A DNA stretch of 64,000 nucleotides from Kistimonas sp964291505 (GTDB lineage: Bacteria; Pseudomonadota; Gammaproteobacteria; Pseudomonadales; Endozoicomonadaceae): assembly GCA_964291505.2 (NCBI GenBank), contig OZ220216.1, forward strand, positions 1,178,001-1,242,000, written 5' to 3'. Below are positions 44,121 to 52,291 of this stretch, piece after piece; position 1 is the stretch's first letter, and every line of letters begins with the position of its first letter. Made by a program: the position numbers and the translations under genes. Below the pieces are notes generated by a model. That model searched no databases, was not told the origin of the DNA, and worked only from the letters and a program-made list of their open reading frames with translations.

Positions 44121-45014
44121 ACCAGAGGCTCTAACTGTATTTGAAGGCCATTAAATCTGTAGGAATCATTACTGAATTTAGATCTATTGAAATTCATTTC
44201 CTGCAGTACACTATGCTAGAACATAACTCCAGCGTAGAATAAAGTTGCCTAGATGCTGAATCTAGTTTTAAAAGCTCTTTTATTTTCCGGATATGTTATT
44301 TGTATCTCTATGTAAGAGCTCTCGTTAGCTATGTAATCAGCACGAAATCTCTAACTATCTGAATTCCGATCTGAGTTCCCTTAACAGAGGTTTATACGAA
44401 CCCCGTTCGCATAACATACTATCTATTTATCATGTGTCTTTTATAAAAAGACATATATATCAATACGTTAAGTTATTTGCTGGCAAATAGTACATTTATC
44501 AGCCAGTTCGCATTTCATGATTTTTTATCAAGTTCGCATAAAACAATAACGTTTCTAGAGAACGGTGATAAATAGCATAAAATCAATAGGTTAATGAAAA
44601 CCCCAAAAAACTGCATAGGCGAACTCACTCGAACTGCTGAAGCTACTCAATGCGAAACGGAGCAACAAAATGGGGAACCACCGGTGATGAGCCTGCTACC
44701 CTCAAATACCGGCCACGCTACCGCCCGGAGATGTTGGCAGCCTTATAGGCAACCACAGCTGGGTTCTCGGTAGCTATACGATTACTTTGTCGTTTATAGC
44801 GGGTGATCTAATCACATTTTGTTTCGTTCGGCTATGGCGCTACAGTCACATTGCACGTTCTGTAGAGCGCCAAAGCCATTATCGAACCCGTGAGATGGTT
44901 TCCCGGGCAGGGTTTTTCTCTGGATTGTCAGCATGGCTGACGTGATTATTCATGGTTGTTTTTCAGCCGCTCTGGTAGAGTGCGCGTCGATTTTTATTGC
45001 TGAGGCATAGTCTC
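44121..45014. other. AT-rich border of the cassette region
   Basis: About 890 bases without a clear gene. No integron integrase gene or relic was recognised. A 59-codon frame from ATG 44594 to TAG 44771 (MKTPKNCIGELTRTAEATQC) exists but has no ribosome binding site or family. The last 100 bases presumably carry the helicase promoter. Confidence 0.4.
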
Positions 45015-46364
45015 TTGTTTTCCGACTTCTCACTTGACCAGCGCCTGCTGAAAGCGCTGGAAGCCGCCGGCTGGGAACAGCCGACCGATGTCCAGACCCG
45101 TGCCATCCCGGTCGCCCTGTCAGGCAAGGACCTGATGGTCAGTGCTGAGACGGGTAGCGGCAAGACCGGTGCATTCCTTCTGCCCCTGCTCAATCGCCTG
45201 CTGACCCCGGCACCCAATACAGGGACGCGGGCGCTGGTGCTGTTGCCGACCCGCGAACTGGCCCGCCAGGTGTTCAAGGAGTGTCAGCTGCTGGCGACAG
45301 GCACAGGGCTCAAGGCCGGTTTGATTACCGGTGGCGAAGAGTTCAAGTACCAGGCCAGCCTGTTCCGCAAGAATCCGGAGATTATCATTGCCACCCCCGG
45401 TCGGCTGGCCGAACACGTGGATCGCGGTACGCCGGACTTTCGTGATCTGGAAGTGCTGGTGCTGGACGAAGCGGATCGTATGCTCGATATGGGGCTCAGT
45501 GAGGATGTGCTCAAAATCGCTGGCCAGTGCACCTCCGCCCAGCGACAGACGCTGCTCTTTTCCGCCACCCTGCAACAGCCGGGCGTAAAACGCATGGCGA
45601 TGAAAGTGTTGAAGGAACCGGAAGAAATTCTGCTCAACACCGTAAAAGAGCAGCACGAGAACATCCGTCAGCAGATGATCCTGGTGGATGACCTGGCGTT
45701 CAAGGAAAAACTGGTGGTTCGGCTGCTGGAAGTTGAGTCGTACGACAAGGCGCTGGTCTTCACCAAGACCCGTGTCCAGGCGACCAAGCTGCAAAACTTC
45801 CTGCGTTACCACAAGCTGAGAACGGGCGTCCTTCATGGAGAGATGACCCAGGAAGAGCGCAAGCAGATGATGGAATGGCTGCATAACGGTCGCATCAATG
45901 TGCTGGTCGCTACCGATCTTGCCGCCCGTGGCCTGGATGTACCGGGAATCAACCTGGTGGTGAACTTCGATGTCGCCCGCCGGGGCGATGACCATGTGCA
46001 CCGGATTGGCCGTACCGGCCGTGCCGGACAGCAGGGGCTGGCCGTCACCTTCGTCAGTGCGCTGGAATGGAACCTGATGGCCAGTATCGAGCGCTACCTC
46101 AATATCCGTTTTGAGCGGCGTACCATCCCCGGTATGGAAGCCAGCTACAAAGGTCCGAAGAAGGTGAAAGCCTCGGGCAAGGCGGCCGGCCGGAAAAAGA
46201 AAAAGCCGGCAGACAGAAAGGCAGCGGAAAAGGGCAAGCAGCGCCATCGCGATAAGAAAAACATCGGTAAGCGTAAGTCCGACGACCAAGTGTCAGCAGG
46301 GCAGGGTAAGGAAACCGGGTTTGAACCTTTCCGCATCAAGAAAAAGCCGGCTACCGCTGAATAA
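45015..46364 (+). CDS. srmB: DEAD-box RNA helicase, SrmB-like
   Basis: This encodes about 449 residues. TTG 45015 has TGAGG nine bases upstream and gives MFSDFSLDQRLL; no ATG fits. Motifs in order are Q-motif (WEQPTDVQTRAIP), AETGSGKT, PTRELA, TPGR, DEAD, SAT, and HRIGRTGRAG. The basic tail includes RHRDKKNIGKRK, which closely matches the end of E. coli SrmB. SrmB assists 50S ribosome assembly. A hairpin follows. The high-GC coding marks the return to core chromosome. Confidence 0.9.
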   Translation: MFSDFSLDQRLLKALEAAGWEQPTDVQTRAIPVALSGKDLMVSAETGSGKTGAFLLPLLNRLLTPAPNTGTRALVLLPTRELARQVFKECQLLATGTGLKAGLITGGEEFKYQASLFRKNPEIIIATPGRLAEHVDRGTPDFRDLEVLVLDEADRMLDMGLSEDVLKIAGQCTSAQRQTLLFSATLQQPGVKRMAMKVLKEPEEILLNTVKEQHENIRQQMILVDDLAFKEKLVVRLLEVESYDKALVFTKTRVQATKLQNFLRYHKLRTGVLHGEMTQEERKQMMEWLHNGRINVLVATDLAARGLDVPGINLVVNFDVARRGDDHVHRIGRTGRAGQQGLAVTFVSALEWNLMASIERYLNIRFERRTIPGMEASYKGPKKVKASGKAAGRKKKKPADRKAAEKGKQRHRDKKNIGKRKSDDQVSAGQGKETGFEPFRIKKKPATAE

Positions 46365-46436
46365 TATTGCCTGTTGTAACACAGGGTGATGTATTGCGTG
46401 GCGTGATCAAGCGCCACTAAGCGCTTATACGGCTTG

Positions 46437-46475
46437 TTATTACCGGGTATGAAACGTGATCATGCCCGGTAATAA
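46437..46475 (+). terminator. Hairpin after srmB
   Basis: A perfect 11-bp stem, TTATTACCGGG, pairs with CCCGGTAATAA across 17 bases, about 70 bases past the stop. Confidence 0.55.
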
Positions 46476-46492
46476 CCCTGCTGGTATGAGCC

Positions 46493-46829
46493 ATGGACCA
46501 ATGCGCCCTCCGCTATTTTGAAACGGTCACCACAACCGGTGGCATTCGCGCCGCCGTGGTTTCGAGGTGAGTATGGATGTGCAGGGCTACCCGGCCATCA
46601 TCAACGAAGAAGCGGGCTTTGAGCGGATGCCATTAATGCCAACTGCAAGCCGATGGTCGGCTCCGAAGACTTCTCCTGCTTCCCCCGTGAACGGCCCGGC
46701 GGCGGCTTCTTCCTGGGTAGCGGCAACCGGGCGAAAGGCATCTGCAACCCATTGCATGCCAATCCCTTCCTGGTTGAAGAAGAGTGTATTGTCTGGGGCG
46801 CGGCGATTTTTGTGGCATTGGTTATGTAA
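46493..46829 (+). pseudogene. Relics of a LysR gene and an M20 peptidase gene
   Basis: From ATG 46493 a short frame reads MDQCALRYFETVTTTGGIRA and stops at 46568; it looks like a LysR-type regulator's N-terminus. It runs into remains of an M20/M25 amidohydrolase: QGYPAIINEEAGFERM in one frame, then after a shift INANCKPMVGSEDFSCF, RPGGGFFLGSGN and CNPLHANPFLVEEECIVWG, ending at 46829. The C-terminal metal-site and His motifs of the family are visible. It is a deletion scar joining two dead genes. Confidence 0.65.
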
Positions 46830-46883
46830 TAAAGAACAGGGTGGGGCTATACCGCTTATAGAGGGTATGGAGCCCACCGATTG

Positions 46884-47999
46884 TTATGGATTTGTTGGTT
46901 CGAACTGAAGATCTTCTGGAAGCAGCATGACATCCTGAGTATCGGTGAGCGATTCGTCTTCCGTACTTGCAATGATATCTTCTATCTTAAACCATTCCTG
47001 ATCACTGTTTGTTTTAGCTAATTTAGCCAGTAAGCAATCAAGTTCCTGTTTCAATACTGAGTTTTGCGATATCGGAGCGAGAGATATCTGGGATTTCGCC
47101 TGCTTCATCGCAGCCAATAATGGTGTGCTGACTTGTTCGAAAGTCGTTGTTTTGAGGAGATGATAGAGAAATAAAACGATAATAGCTTTGTTGCCTCTTT
47201 TAACTGCAAAAAGTAATGGCGTGTTGTTATCGTGGTTTCTTTGGGTTGAGAGTGTTCTAAGAGCATTATGCTTGTTCGATTTATGGTAAATAATACTGAA
47301 AATTTCTCCGCACGATAGAAATCTGTAATCCATAAAGTGCAAGAAACTGTTGTTTTTCATTGTTGGTGTAAATGCATTTTCTGGTATCGCATCTATCGTA
47401 TTTAGCAGGTGTTTAATTTGATCGTAATGATCGGTTGATGTTGCATTCAAAAAAAGAACGCTGAGAAAGTAGAATCCACCTACTGCTGAAGCATTCAGCA
47501 TGGCTTGTCTGGTATGAACTGGGCAATGTGTATAAAGGCTTATGGCATAGCGATATTTGTTTTGGCGAACTGATCGAAATAACAGCGGCTCATTGTAGTG
47601 CCTACGGCCTCTAATACCTACCTGCTCTTCTGTCAGGGTGTACAGGCTTGAGTCACGATTACTCTGTAATAATGCTTCAAAAGCAGGGAGCTTTTCTGGC
47701 TCATCCTCGTTGATCAGTACATACAATTGAGAGAACGTTTTGTACGGTTCAGGTAATGATACTAATGGGGCAGCGTCTAAAGGCGTCACGTTTTCCGTTG
47801 GCCAGGGAGTGTCATTCCCACCAGATACACGCCATAAATCGGTACCCAGTCGGCGGGCATCTTCGCTAGAGTGAACTCCGTCAGGAGGCACATTACGAAA
47901 TGCTACGTCTCTGTTGAACGCGGAACCCTGCGCCTCTCGCGCTGCCTGATCGCTGGTATTCTGATGTCTGGCACCTTCAGGCGGTGTAACTTTATCCAT
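46884..47999 (-). CDS. Orphan protein with an ankyrin-like segment
   Basis: This encodes about 371 residues. ATG 47999 (MDKVTPPEGARHQN) has AGAGG upstream; GTG 48020 and ATG 48008 are alternatives. After a polar head, residues about 120-300 are helical with repeats of ankyrin character, clearest in NHDNNTPLLFAVKRGNKAII. FTPTMKNNSFLHFMDY may be another helix-turn-helix repeat. The tail is acidic. Ankyrin repeats mediate protein contacts and are common in effectors of intracellular bacteria. No signal peptide is seen. Confidence 0.6.
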   Translation of the reverse strand: MDKVTPPEGARHQNTSDQAAREAQGSAFNRDVAFRNVPPDGVHSSEDARRLGTDLWRVSGGNDTPWPTENVTPLDAAPLVSLPEPYKTFSQLYVLINEDEPEKLPAFEALLQSNRDSSLYTLTEEQVGIRGRRHYNEPLLFRSVRQNKYRYAISLYTHCPVHTRQAMLNASAVGGFYFLSVLFLNATSTDHYDQIKHLLNTIDAIPENAFTPTMKNNSFLHFMDYRFLSCGEIFSIIYHKSNKHNALRTLSTQRNHDNNTPLLFAVKRGNKAIIVLFLYHLLKTTTFEQVSTPLLAAMKQAKSQISLAPISQNSVLKQELDCLLAKLAKTNSDQEWFKIEDIIASTEDESLTDTQDVMLLPEDLQFEPTNP

Positions 48000-48372
48000 A
48001 CCAAACATTACCTCTGGCACAAATTCTCATTGTTCAATGATTTTGAAATACCAAACAATGACGAATCGGTTAGCCATTTGATTATCACGGATAACCATTG
48101 ATGAGATTGTATGAAATAAATGTTGAGTCATCTCGAACAGCAGCTATTTTGCCATTTGGCGAGATGTAATGTGGCATCAGAAGATTCTTATTCCTGTTAT
48201 ACAGAACGAGTTTCAGTGAAATTACGTACCGATTGTTGCGTCAGGCAGGCATATAGTCATTAGGTGTTATCGATTATGTACTTTTTGTGAGGTAGTCAGT
48301 CTGAAGTTTGCCCATTAAGCACTCAGTTTGACTTACCTGTCGTTCCTCCTGCTGACTGGTTCTGTTTTCCCT
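48000..48372. other. Intergenic region, no gene seen
   Basis: About 370 AT-rich bases separate two divergent genes. I see no convincing frame. It should contain the promoter of the efflux operon. Confidence 0.35.
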
Positions 48373-48576
48373 ATGCCTGATCTCGTCATTAACGGCCTGA
48401 GTCTGCCGCACTTCATCAGTACCCTGTGTTTTGCACTGTTTGCCTGGATGATTATTCGACGTATTGCTGACCGGCTCGGTCTTTATGAGTGGGTATGGCA
48501 TCCGGGCCTGTTCAATTTGGCCGTCTATTTTATTCTTGTCATGGGCGTTGCCATCTTCCAGCAATCCACGTTTTAG
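48373..48576 (+). CDS. AaeX-like DUF1656 inner-membrane protein
   Basis: This encodes 67 residues from ATG 48373 (MPDLVINGLSLPHF), the same length as E. coli AaeX. The frame is open further up, but this start matches the family. Two membrane segments flank the conserved GLYEWVWHPGLFNLAVY. DUF1656 proteins form the first gene of aae-type efflux operons. The membrane-fusion gene follows nine bases later. Confidence 0.88.
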   Translation: MPDLVINGLSLPHFISTLCFALFAWMIIRRIADRLGLYEWVWHPGLFNLAVYFILVMGVAIFQQSTF

Positions 48577-48585
48577 GTTGTCTTC

Positions 48586-49464
48586 ATGCCGTTCTCGCTG
48601 ACAGCAAAAAGGCTGTTTTCCGTTCTGGTGACATTGGTCGCTGTTGCCATCGCTGTTTACGCCATCCACTGGTTGTATGTCTATTACACGGAAAGTCCCT
48701 GGACCCGTGACGGGCGTATCCGTGCGGATGTCTACCAGGTGGCACCGGATGTGACCGGGCGTATTGTTGAAATGGCGGTATCGGATAACCAGAAAGTCAG
48801 CAAGGGTGACCTGCTGTTTGCGATTGATCCGGCGTCCTATGAAGTGGCGTTGGCAAGGGCAGAAGCCGACGCGAGCAGCGCCAAAGCCGACCTGGCAGAA
48901 AAACGCCTGGAAGCTGAGCGACGGCGCAAGCTCGGCCCTGACATGATCAGCAAAGAAGAGCGGGATAAGAGCGAACTGACCCTTAAGGCAGCCGAGGCCC
49001 AGTATCGGGCCGCTGAATCCGTGGTCAACAAAGCGCGCCTGGATCTGGCGAGAACCCGTATCTATGCCCCCGGCAATGGCTACATCACTAACCGGACGCG
49101 GACGGAAGGCGATTTCGCGACCGCCGGGCAGCCGGTACTGTCACTGGTCGATAGCGATAGTTTTTATGTTTACGGGTATTTTCTGGAAACCAAGCTGCCG
49201 CAGGTGCAAATCGGTGCACCGGCGCGTATCACGTTACTGAGTGATGACAGCATTCAATTGCAGGGCGAAGTGGTCAGCATTGCCCGGGGCATCACCGATT
49301 ACAGTACGCCAGGGGGGGATAACACTGTCGGCCTGCTTCAGGTCAATCCCACCTTTGACTGGGTGCGGTTGGCCATGCGGGTACCCGTGAGGATTCATTT
49401 GACCGATATCCCGGCAGGGCTGGTGCTGGCCAGCGGCATGACCTGCACCATTGTGTTGGAGTAA
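48586..49464 (+). CDS. AaeA-like membrane fusion protein
   Basis: This encodes 292 residues of the HlyD/EmrA family. One N-terminal membrane anchor (LVAVAIAVYAIHWLYVYY) is followed by the lipoyl/barrel region (PDVTGRIVEMAVSDNQKV), a coiled-coil hairpin (residues about 85-150), and the second lipoyl half (RIYAPGNGYITN). It links the inner-membrane FUSC transporter to the periplasm and probably to an outer-membrane channel. It starts nine bases after the DUF1656 gene and is followed eight bases later by the transporter gene. Confidence 0.92.
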   Translation: MPFSLTAKRLFSVLVTLVAVAIAVYAIHWLYVYYTESPWTRDGRIRADVYQVAPDVTGRIVEMAVSDNQKVSKGDLLFAIDPASYEVALARAEADASSAKADLAEKRLEAERRRKLGPDMISKEERDKSELTLKAAEAQYRAAESVVNKARLDLARTRIYAPGNGYITNRTRTEGDFATAGQPVLSLVDSDSFYVYGYFLETKLPQVQIGAPARITLLSDDSIQLQGEVVSIARGITDYSTPGGDNTVGLLQVNPTFDWVRLAMRVPVRIHLTDIPAGLVLASGMTCTIVLE

Positions 49465-49472
49465 GTCATCAC

Positions 49473-51599
49473 ATGGTGCTTAAAAACAGACTGGGCTGGT
49501 TGTTGCAGGCACCGGTGGAAAACTGGATCCGGGTGCTGCAGATTGTGCTTGGCATGGGCGTGATTGAATGGTTCAGTTTTCGGTTTAACCTGGCCAGCCC
49601 GGGTACGGCATTGGTGGCCTGCATCATTGTTGCCCAGCCACTGGTGGGGATGATCTACGCCAAGGCGGCCAACCGGGTACTAGGCACGCTCTTTGGTTGT
49701 CTCTTTTCCCTGTTCCTGCTGATGGCATTTGGTCAGTCCCCCATTGTGTTTTTTGCCCTGTTGGTGCTGTGGGTCTGTCTCATGACCTGGTTGGGCAACC
49801 GGATCTGGCGGCCACTGGAATATATGACCCGCCTGTCAGGGTATACGGTGGCGATGGTCGCGGTAACGGCGCTGGCTGCACCGGACAATGGCTTCATACT
49901 CGCGGTACACCGCATGACGGACACCCTGGTGGGGGTGCTGGTTATGACAGTGATCAGCACGGTGGTTGTCCCCCTGTCTGCCCGGGAGCTACTGCGTCGT
50001 AAGGCCTGGCAAAGTGTGAATGATGTACTGGTGTTCCTGCGTCAGGTAGTGGGTCGATTGGTTGTCACTGATCTTGCAACCTACCGTAAGGCGCATGTGC
50101 AATGCATCAGCGGAAGTTTTGATCTGGAGCGGATGCGCATGGATGCCAGCCTGGAAAATCTCTCACAGGGGCATGTCTTCCAGCATGCCACGGCACTGGT
50201 ACAGAACCTGTTGCGTACGGTATCTCGGTTGCATGTGATGGCCCATCAGCTGGCGCATTTGGATCAGGTCGACGCGGCCATTCCAATCAAGTCAGAATTG
50301 ATGCTTTCTCTCCAGTACTGTGTCGAGCAGTTGGAGACACTGGATAATACGTCACCTGATCAGCTGGAAGCCACGCTGGCGCCATTGTTGACGCGGCAGC
50401 TGGAACACCTGGCACTGCTTGAAACGCAGCTCGGTAATCTGCTGGCGGATACGGATATGCCGGATGCTGTGCTATGGCGTATGACGTTGACGCTGTACCT
50501 GGCCATTAGCAGTCTGGAATCGTTGCAGAGTTCCCTCCGGCATATGCAGCAGTTGCATCGTGAGCGTCCGGATCTGACGGTGGTAAATGAAAAGCCTCGT
50601 CTGGCCTTCCATGTTTTTCACCGACTGAGCCTGTTGCGCGCCCTGCGTCCTGCAGTGGCGATTGTGTCAGGACTGGTGATCTGGTACTGGACCGCCTGGC
50701 CTCAGGGTGTCAGCCTCATGATGATGCCGATTGTCCTGCCGACCCTGTTTGCGGCGCATCCTTTTCCTACCGTGCTGTTTCGCCAGACCGTTGCTGGTAT
50801 TGCTATTGGCATTGGTCTCGGCTACCTGATGCGGTTCCATGTGATGCCGGTGATTGACGGGTTTCCCCTTTTTTTTCTGGCGCAGGTGCCGGTGATTGTG
50901 ATTGCAGGGTTACTGATCTGTAACCGGGCTACCCTGGGGCTTGGCATGGTGATGTTGATCAATTTCTACCTGTCGGTACAGCCGGTGAACCTACCGGTCT
51001 ATGATTTTCCGGCTTTTGTGAATCAAGCGTTGGCGACACTCACCGGCTCGATACTGGGTTGTCTGTCCTTGCTGCTGGTGTTCCCGGAAAGCCCCCGACG
51101 CATTGTGCGCAGTATTCATCGTCAGATGCTGGAGGAGCTGGCATGCATCTGTGAGAACAAAGCCAGCCTGGAGGAACAGTGGCAATTTGAATCCCGTATG
51201 TATGACCGCCTGAACCAGGTGCAGCAGTGGATCCAGGCAACACCACGGGGGCTGGATGACGCCAAGCTGGTGATTCAGGTCTTTTACCTGGGCGAGCTGC
51301 TCTATCGGTTTCGCCAGCGGCAACATACGCTGCCTGTCGAGCTGCAACGAGACATCAGTAATTTTCTGACCAGCCTTGGGCCAGGCTTCAGACAATGGGC
51401 GAAAGGAGAGGGTCGGAAAGGGATGGCTGACCAGTTACGCCACGCAAAACAGCAGATGCTGGATTTGCTGGAGGATTTTCGGGCGCTCTATCCGAAGGTG
51501 GCCGGTGAAGACCGTCTCTGCCTGCTGCGCACCACGGCGCAGCTGGAGTTGATTCCGGGGTTGCTGGAGCGCATGGCCAGTTATGGAGAGGTCGCCTGA
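49473..51599 (+). CDS. AaeB-like FUSC-family efflux transporter
   Basis: This encodes 708 residues. There are two sets of about five or six membrane helices, near residues 20-175 and 390-545. A cytoplasmic helical region lies between, and another follows. This is the architecture of AaeB, which exports aromatic carboxylic acids such as p-hydroxybenzoate. The gene is third in the operon. No LysR-type AaeR regulator is adjacent, so the inducer and substrate remain open. Confidence 0.9.
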   Translation: MVLKNRLGWLLQAPVENWIRVLQIVLGMGVIEWFSFRFNLASPGTALVACIIVAQPLVGMIYAKAANRVLGTLFGCLFSLFLLMAFGQSPIVFFALLVLWVCLMTWLGNRIWRPLEYMTRLSGYTVAMVAVTALAAPDNGFILAVHRMTDTLVGVLVMTVISTVVVPLSARELLRRKAWQSVNDVLVFLRQVVGRLVVTDLATYRKAHVQCISGSFDLERMRMDASLENLSQGHVFQHATALVQNLLRTVSRLHVMAHQLAHLDQVDAAIPIKSELMLSLQYCVEQLETLDNTSPDQLEATLAPLLTRQLEHLALLETQLGNLLADTDMPDAVLWRMTLTLYLAISSLESLQSSLRHMQQLHRERPDLTVVNEKPRLAFHVFHRLSLLRALRPAVAIVSGLVIWYWTAWPQGVSLMMMPIVLPTLFAAHPFPTVLFRQTVAGIAIGIGLGYLMRFHVMPVIDGFPLFFLAQVPVIVIAGLLICNRATLGLGMVMLINFYLSVQPVNLPVYDFPAFVNQALATLTGSILGCLSLLLVFPESPRRIVRSIHRQMLEELACICENKASLEEQWQFESRMYDRLNQVQQWIQATPRGLDDAKLVIQVFYLGELLYRFRQRQHTLPVELQRDISNFLTSLGPGFRQWAKGEGRKGMADQLRHAKQQMLDLLEDFRALYPKVAGEDRLCLLRTTAQLELIPGLLERMASYGEVA

Positions 51600-51670
51600 G
51601 AGGCTGCGATTGATCAAAGCCCTGCATTCTCCTAAATTGATAAAAAGACACAAACAGGGAGGAAGTGTCG

Positions 51671-52072
51671 ATGGCGGGCCTGACAGATGCCGATATTGTT
51701 TTTCAGAGTTATGGGCGATGCAATAATAGTGAGACGTTTTATGAGGATTTCTATCAGGCTTTTACTGGCAAGTCGCCTGCTATTGCGGAGAAGTTCGTCG
51801 ATACCAATATGACTCGCCAGCAGACGATGCTGCGAGGGGGGATTAAGTGGCTGCTGACTTATGCCCTGGGTATGCCCGATGCCAAACTTCAGGAGTTGGG
51901 AAAGAGCCACAGCAGGACCGGTTTGAACATATTGCCGGAATGGTATGACCTTTGGGTCGAGGCACTGATGGAGACGGTGTCTAAGCATGACCCAAAGTAT
52001 ACGGCTGAACTGGATGGCCAGTGGCGTAGTGTGATGCAACCGGGTATTGATTTGATCAGGTCCCATTATTGA
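51671..52072 (+). CDS. Single-domain globin
   Basis: This encodes 133 residues from ATG 51671, with GGAGG eight bases upstream. The globin fold is recognisable: a B/C-helix region (FYEDFYQAF) and, after GIKWLLTYALG, the proximal-type His in KSHSRTGL near residue 80. Trp-containing helix G (LPEWYDLWVEAL) follows and a last helix begins DGQWRSVM. Bacterial single-domain globins bind oxygen or nitric oxide in the cytoplasm, or act as sensors. It has its own strong terminator. Confidence 0.8.
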   Translation: MAGLTDADIVFQSYGRCNNSETFYEDFYQAFTGKSPAIAEKFVDTNMTRQQTMLRGGIKWLLTYALGMPDAKLQELGKSHSRTGLNILPEWYDLWVEALMETVSKHDPKYTAELDGQWRSVMQPGIDLIRSHY

Positions 52073-52109
52073 TGGGGTTTGAGGCGTCAGGCTGAGTACT
52101 GAATGATTG

Positions 52110-52139
52110 AAAAAAAACCGCCGCAGGGCGGTTTTTTTT
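52110..52139 (+). terminator. Strong intrinsic terminator after globin
   Basis: AAAAAAACCGCC pairs with GGCGGTTTTTTT across a four-base loop, followed by a T-run. It lies about 40 bases past the globin stop. Confidence 0.92.
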
Positions 52140-52291
52140 GTGGTGCTCTGTGATGTTGATTGATGCCGGAAGGTAGCCATTTTTTACGATGCGTTTTTTT
52201 TATGGTCAGCATAAAAAGGTTGGTTTGTTGTATGGGGTACATACGTACAGAATCGTCGGGTTTTTCTCATGATTCTGCGTATGGAGACGGT

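Noticed and set aside
45120..46289. Long minus-strand open frame opposite the srmB-like helicase
   Set aside because: A shadow frame of a high-GC gene; its sequence follows helicase codon bias.
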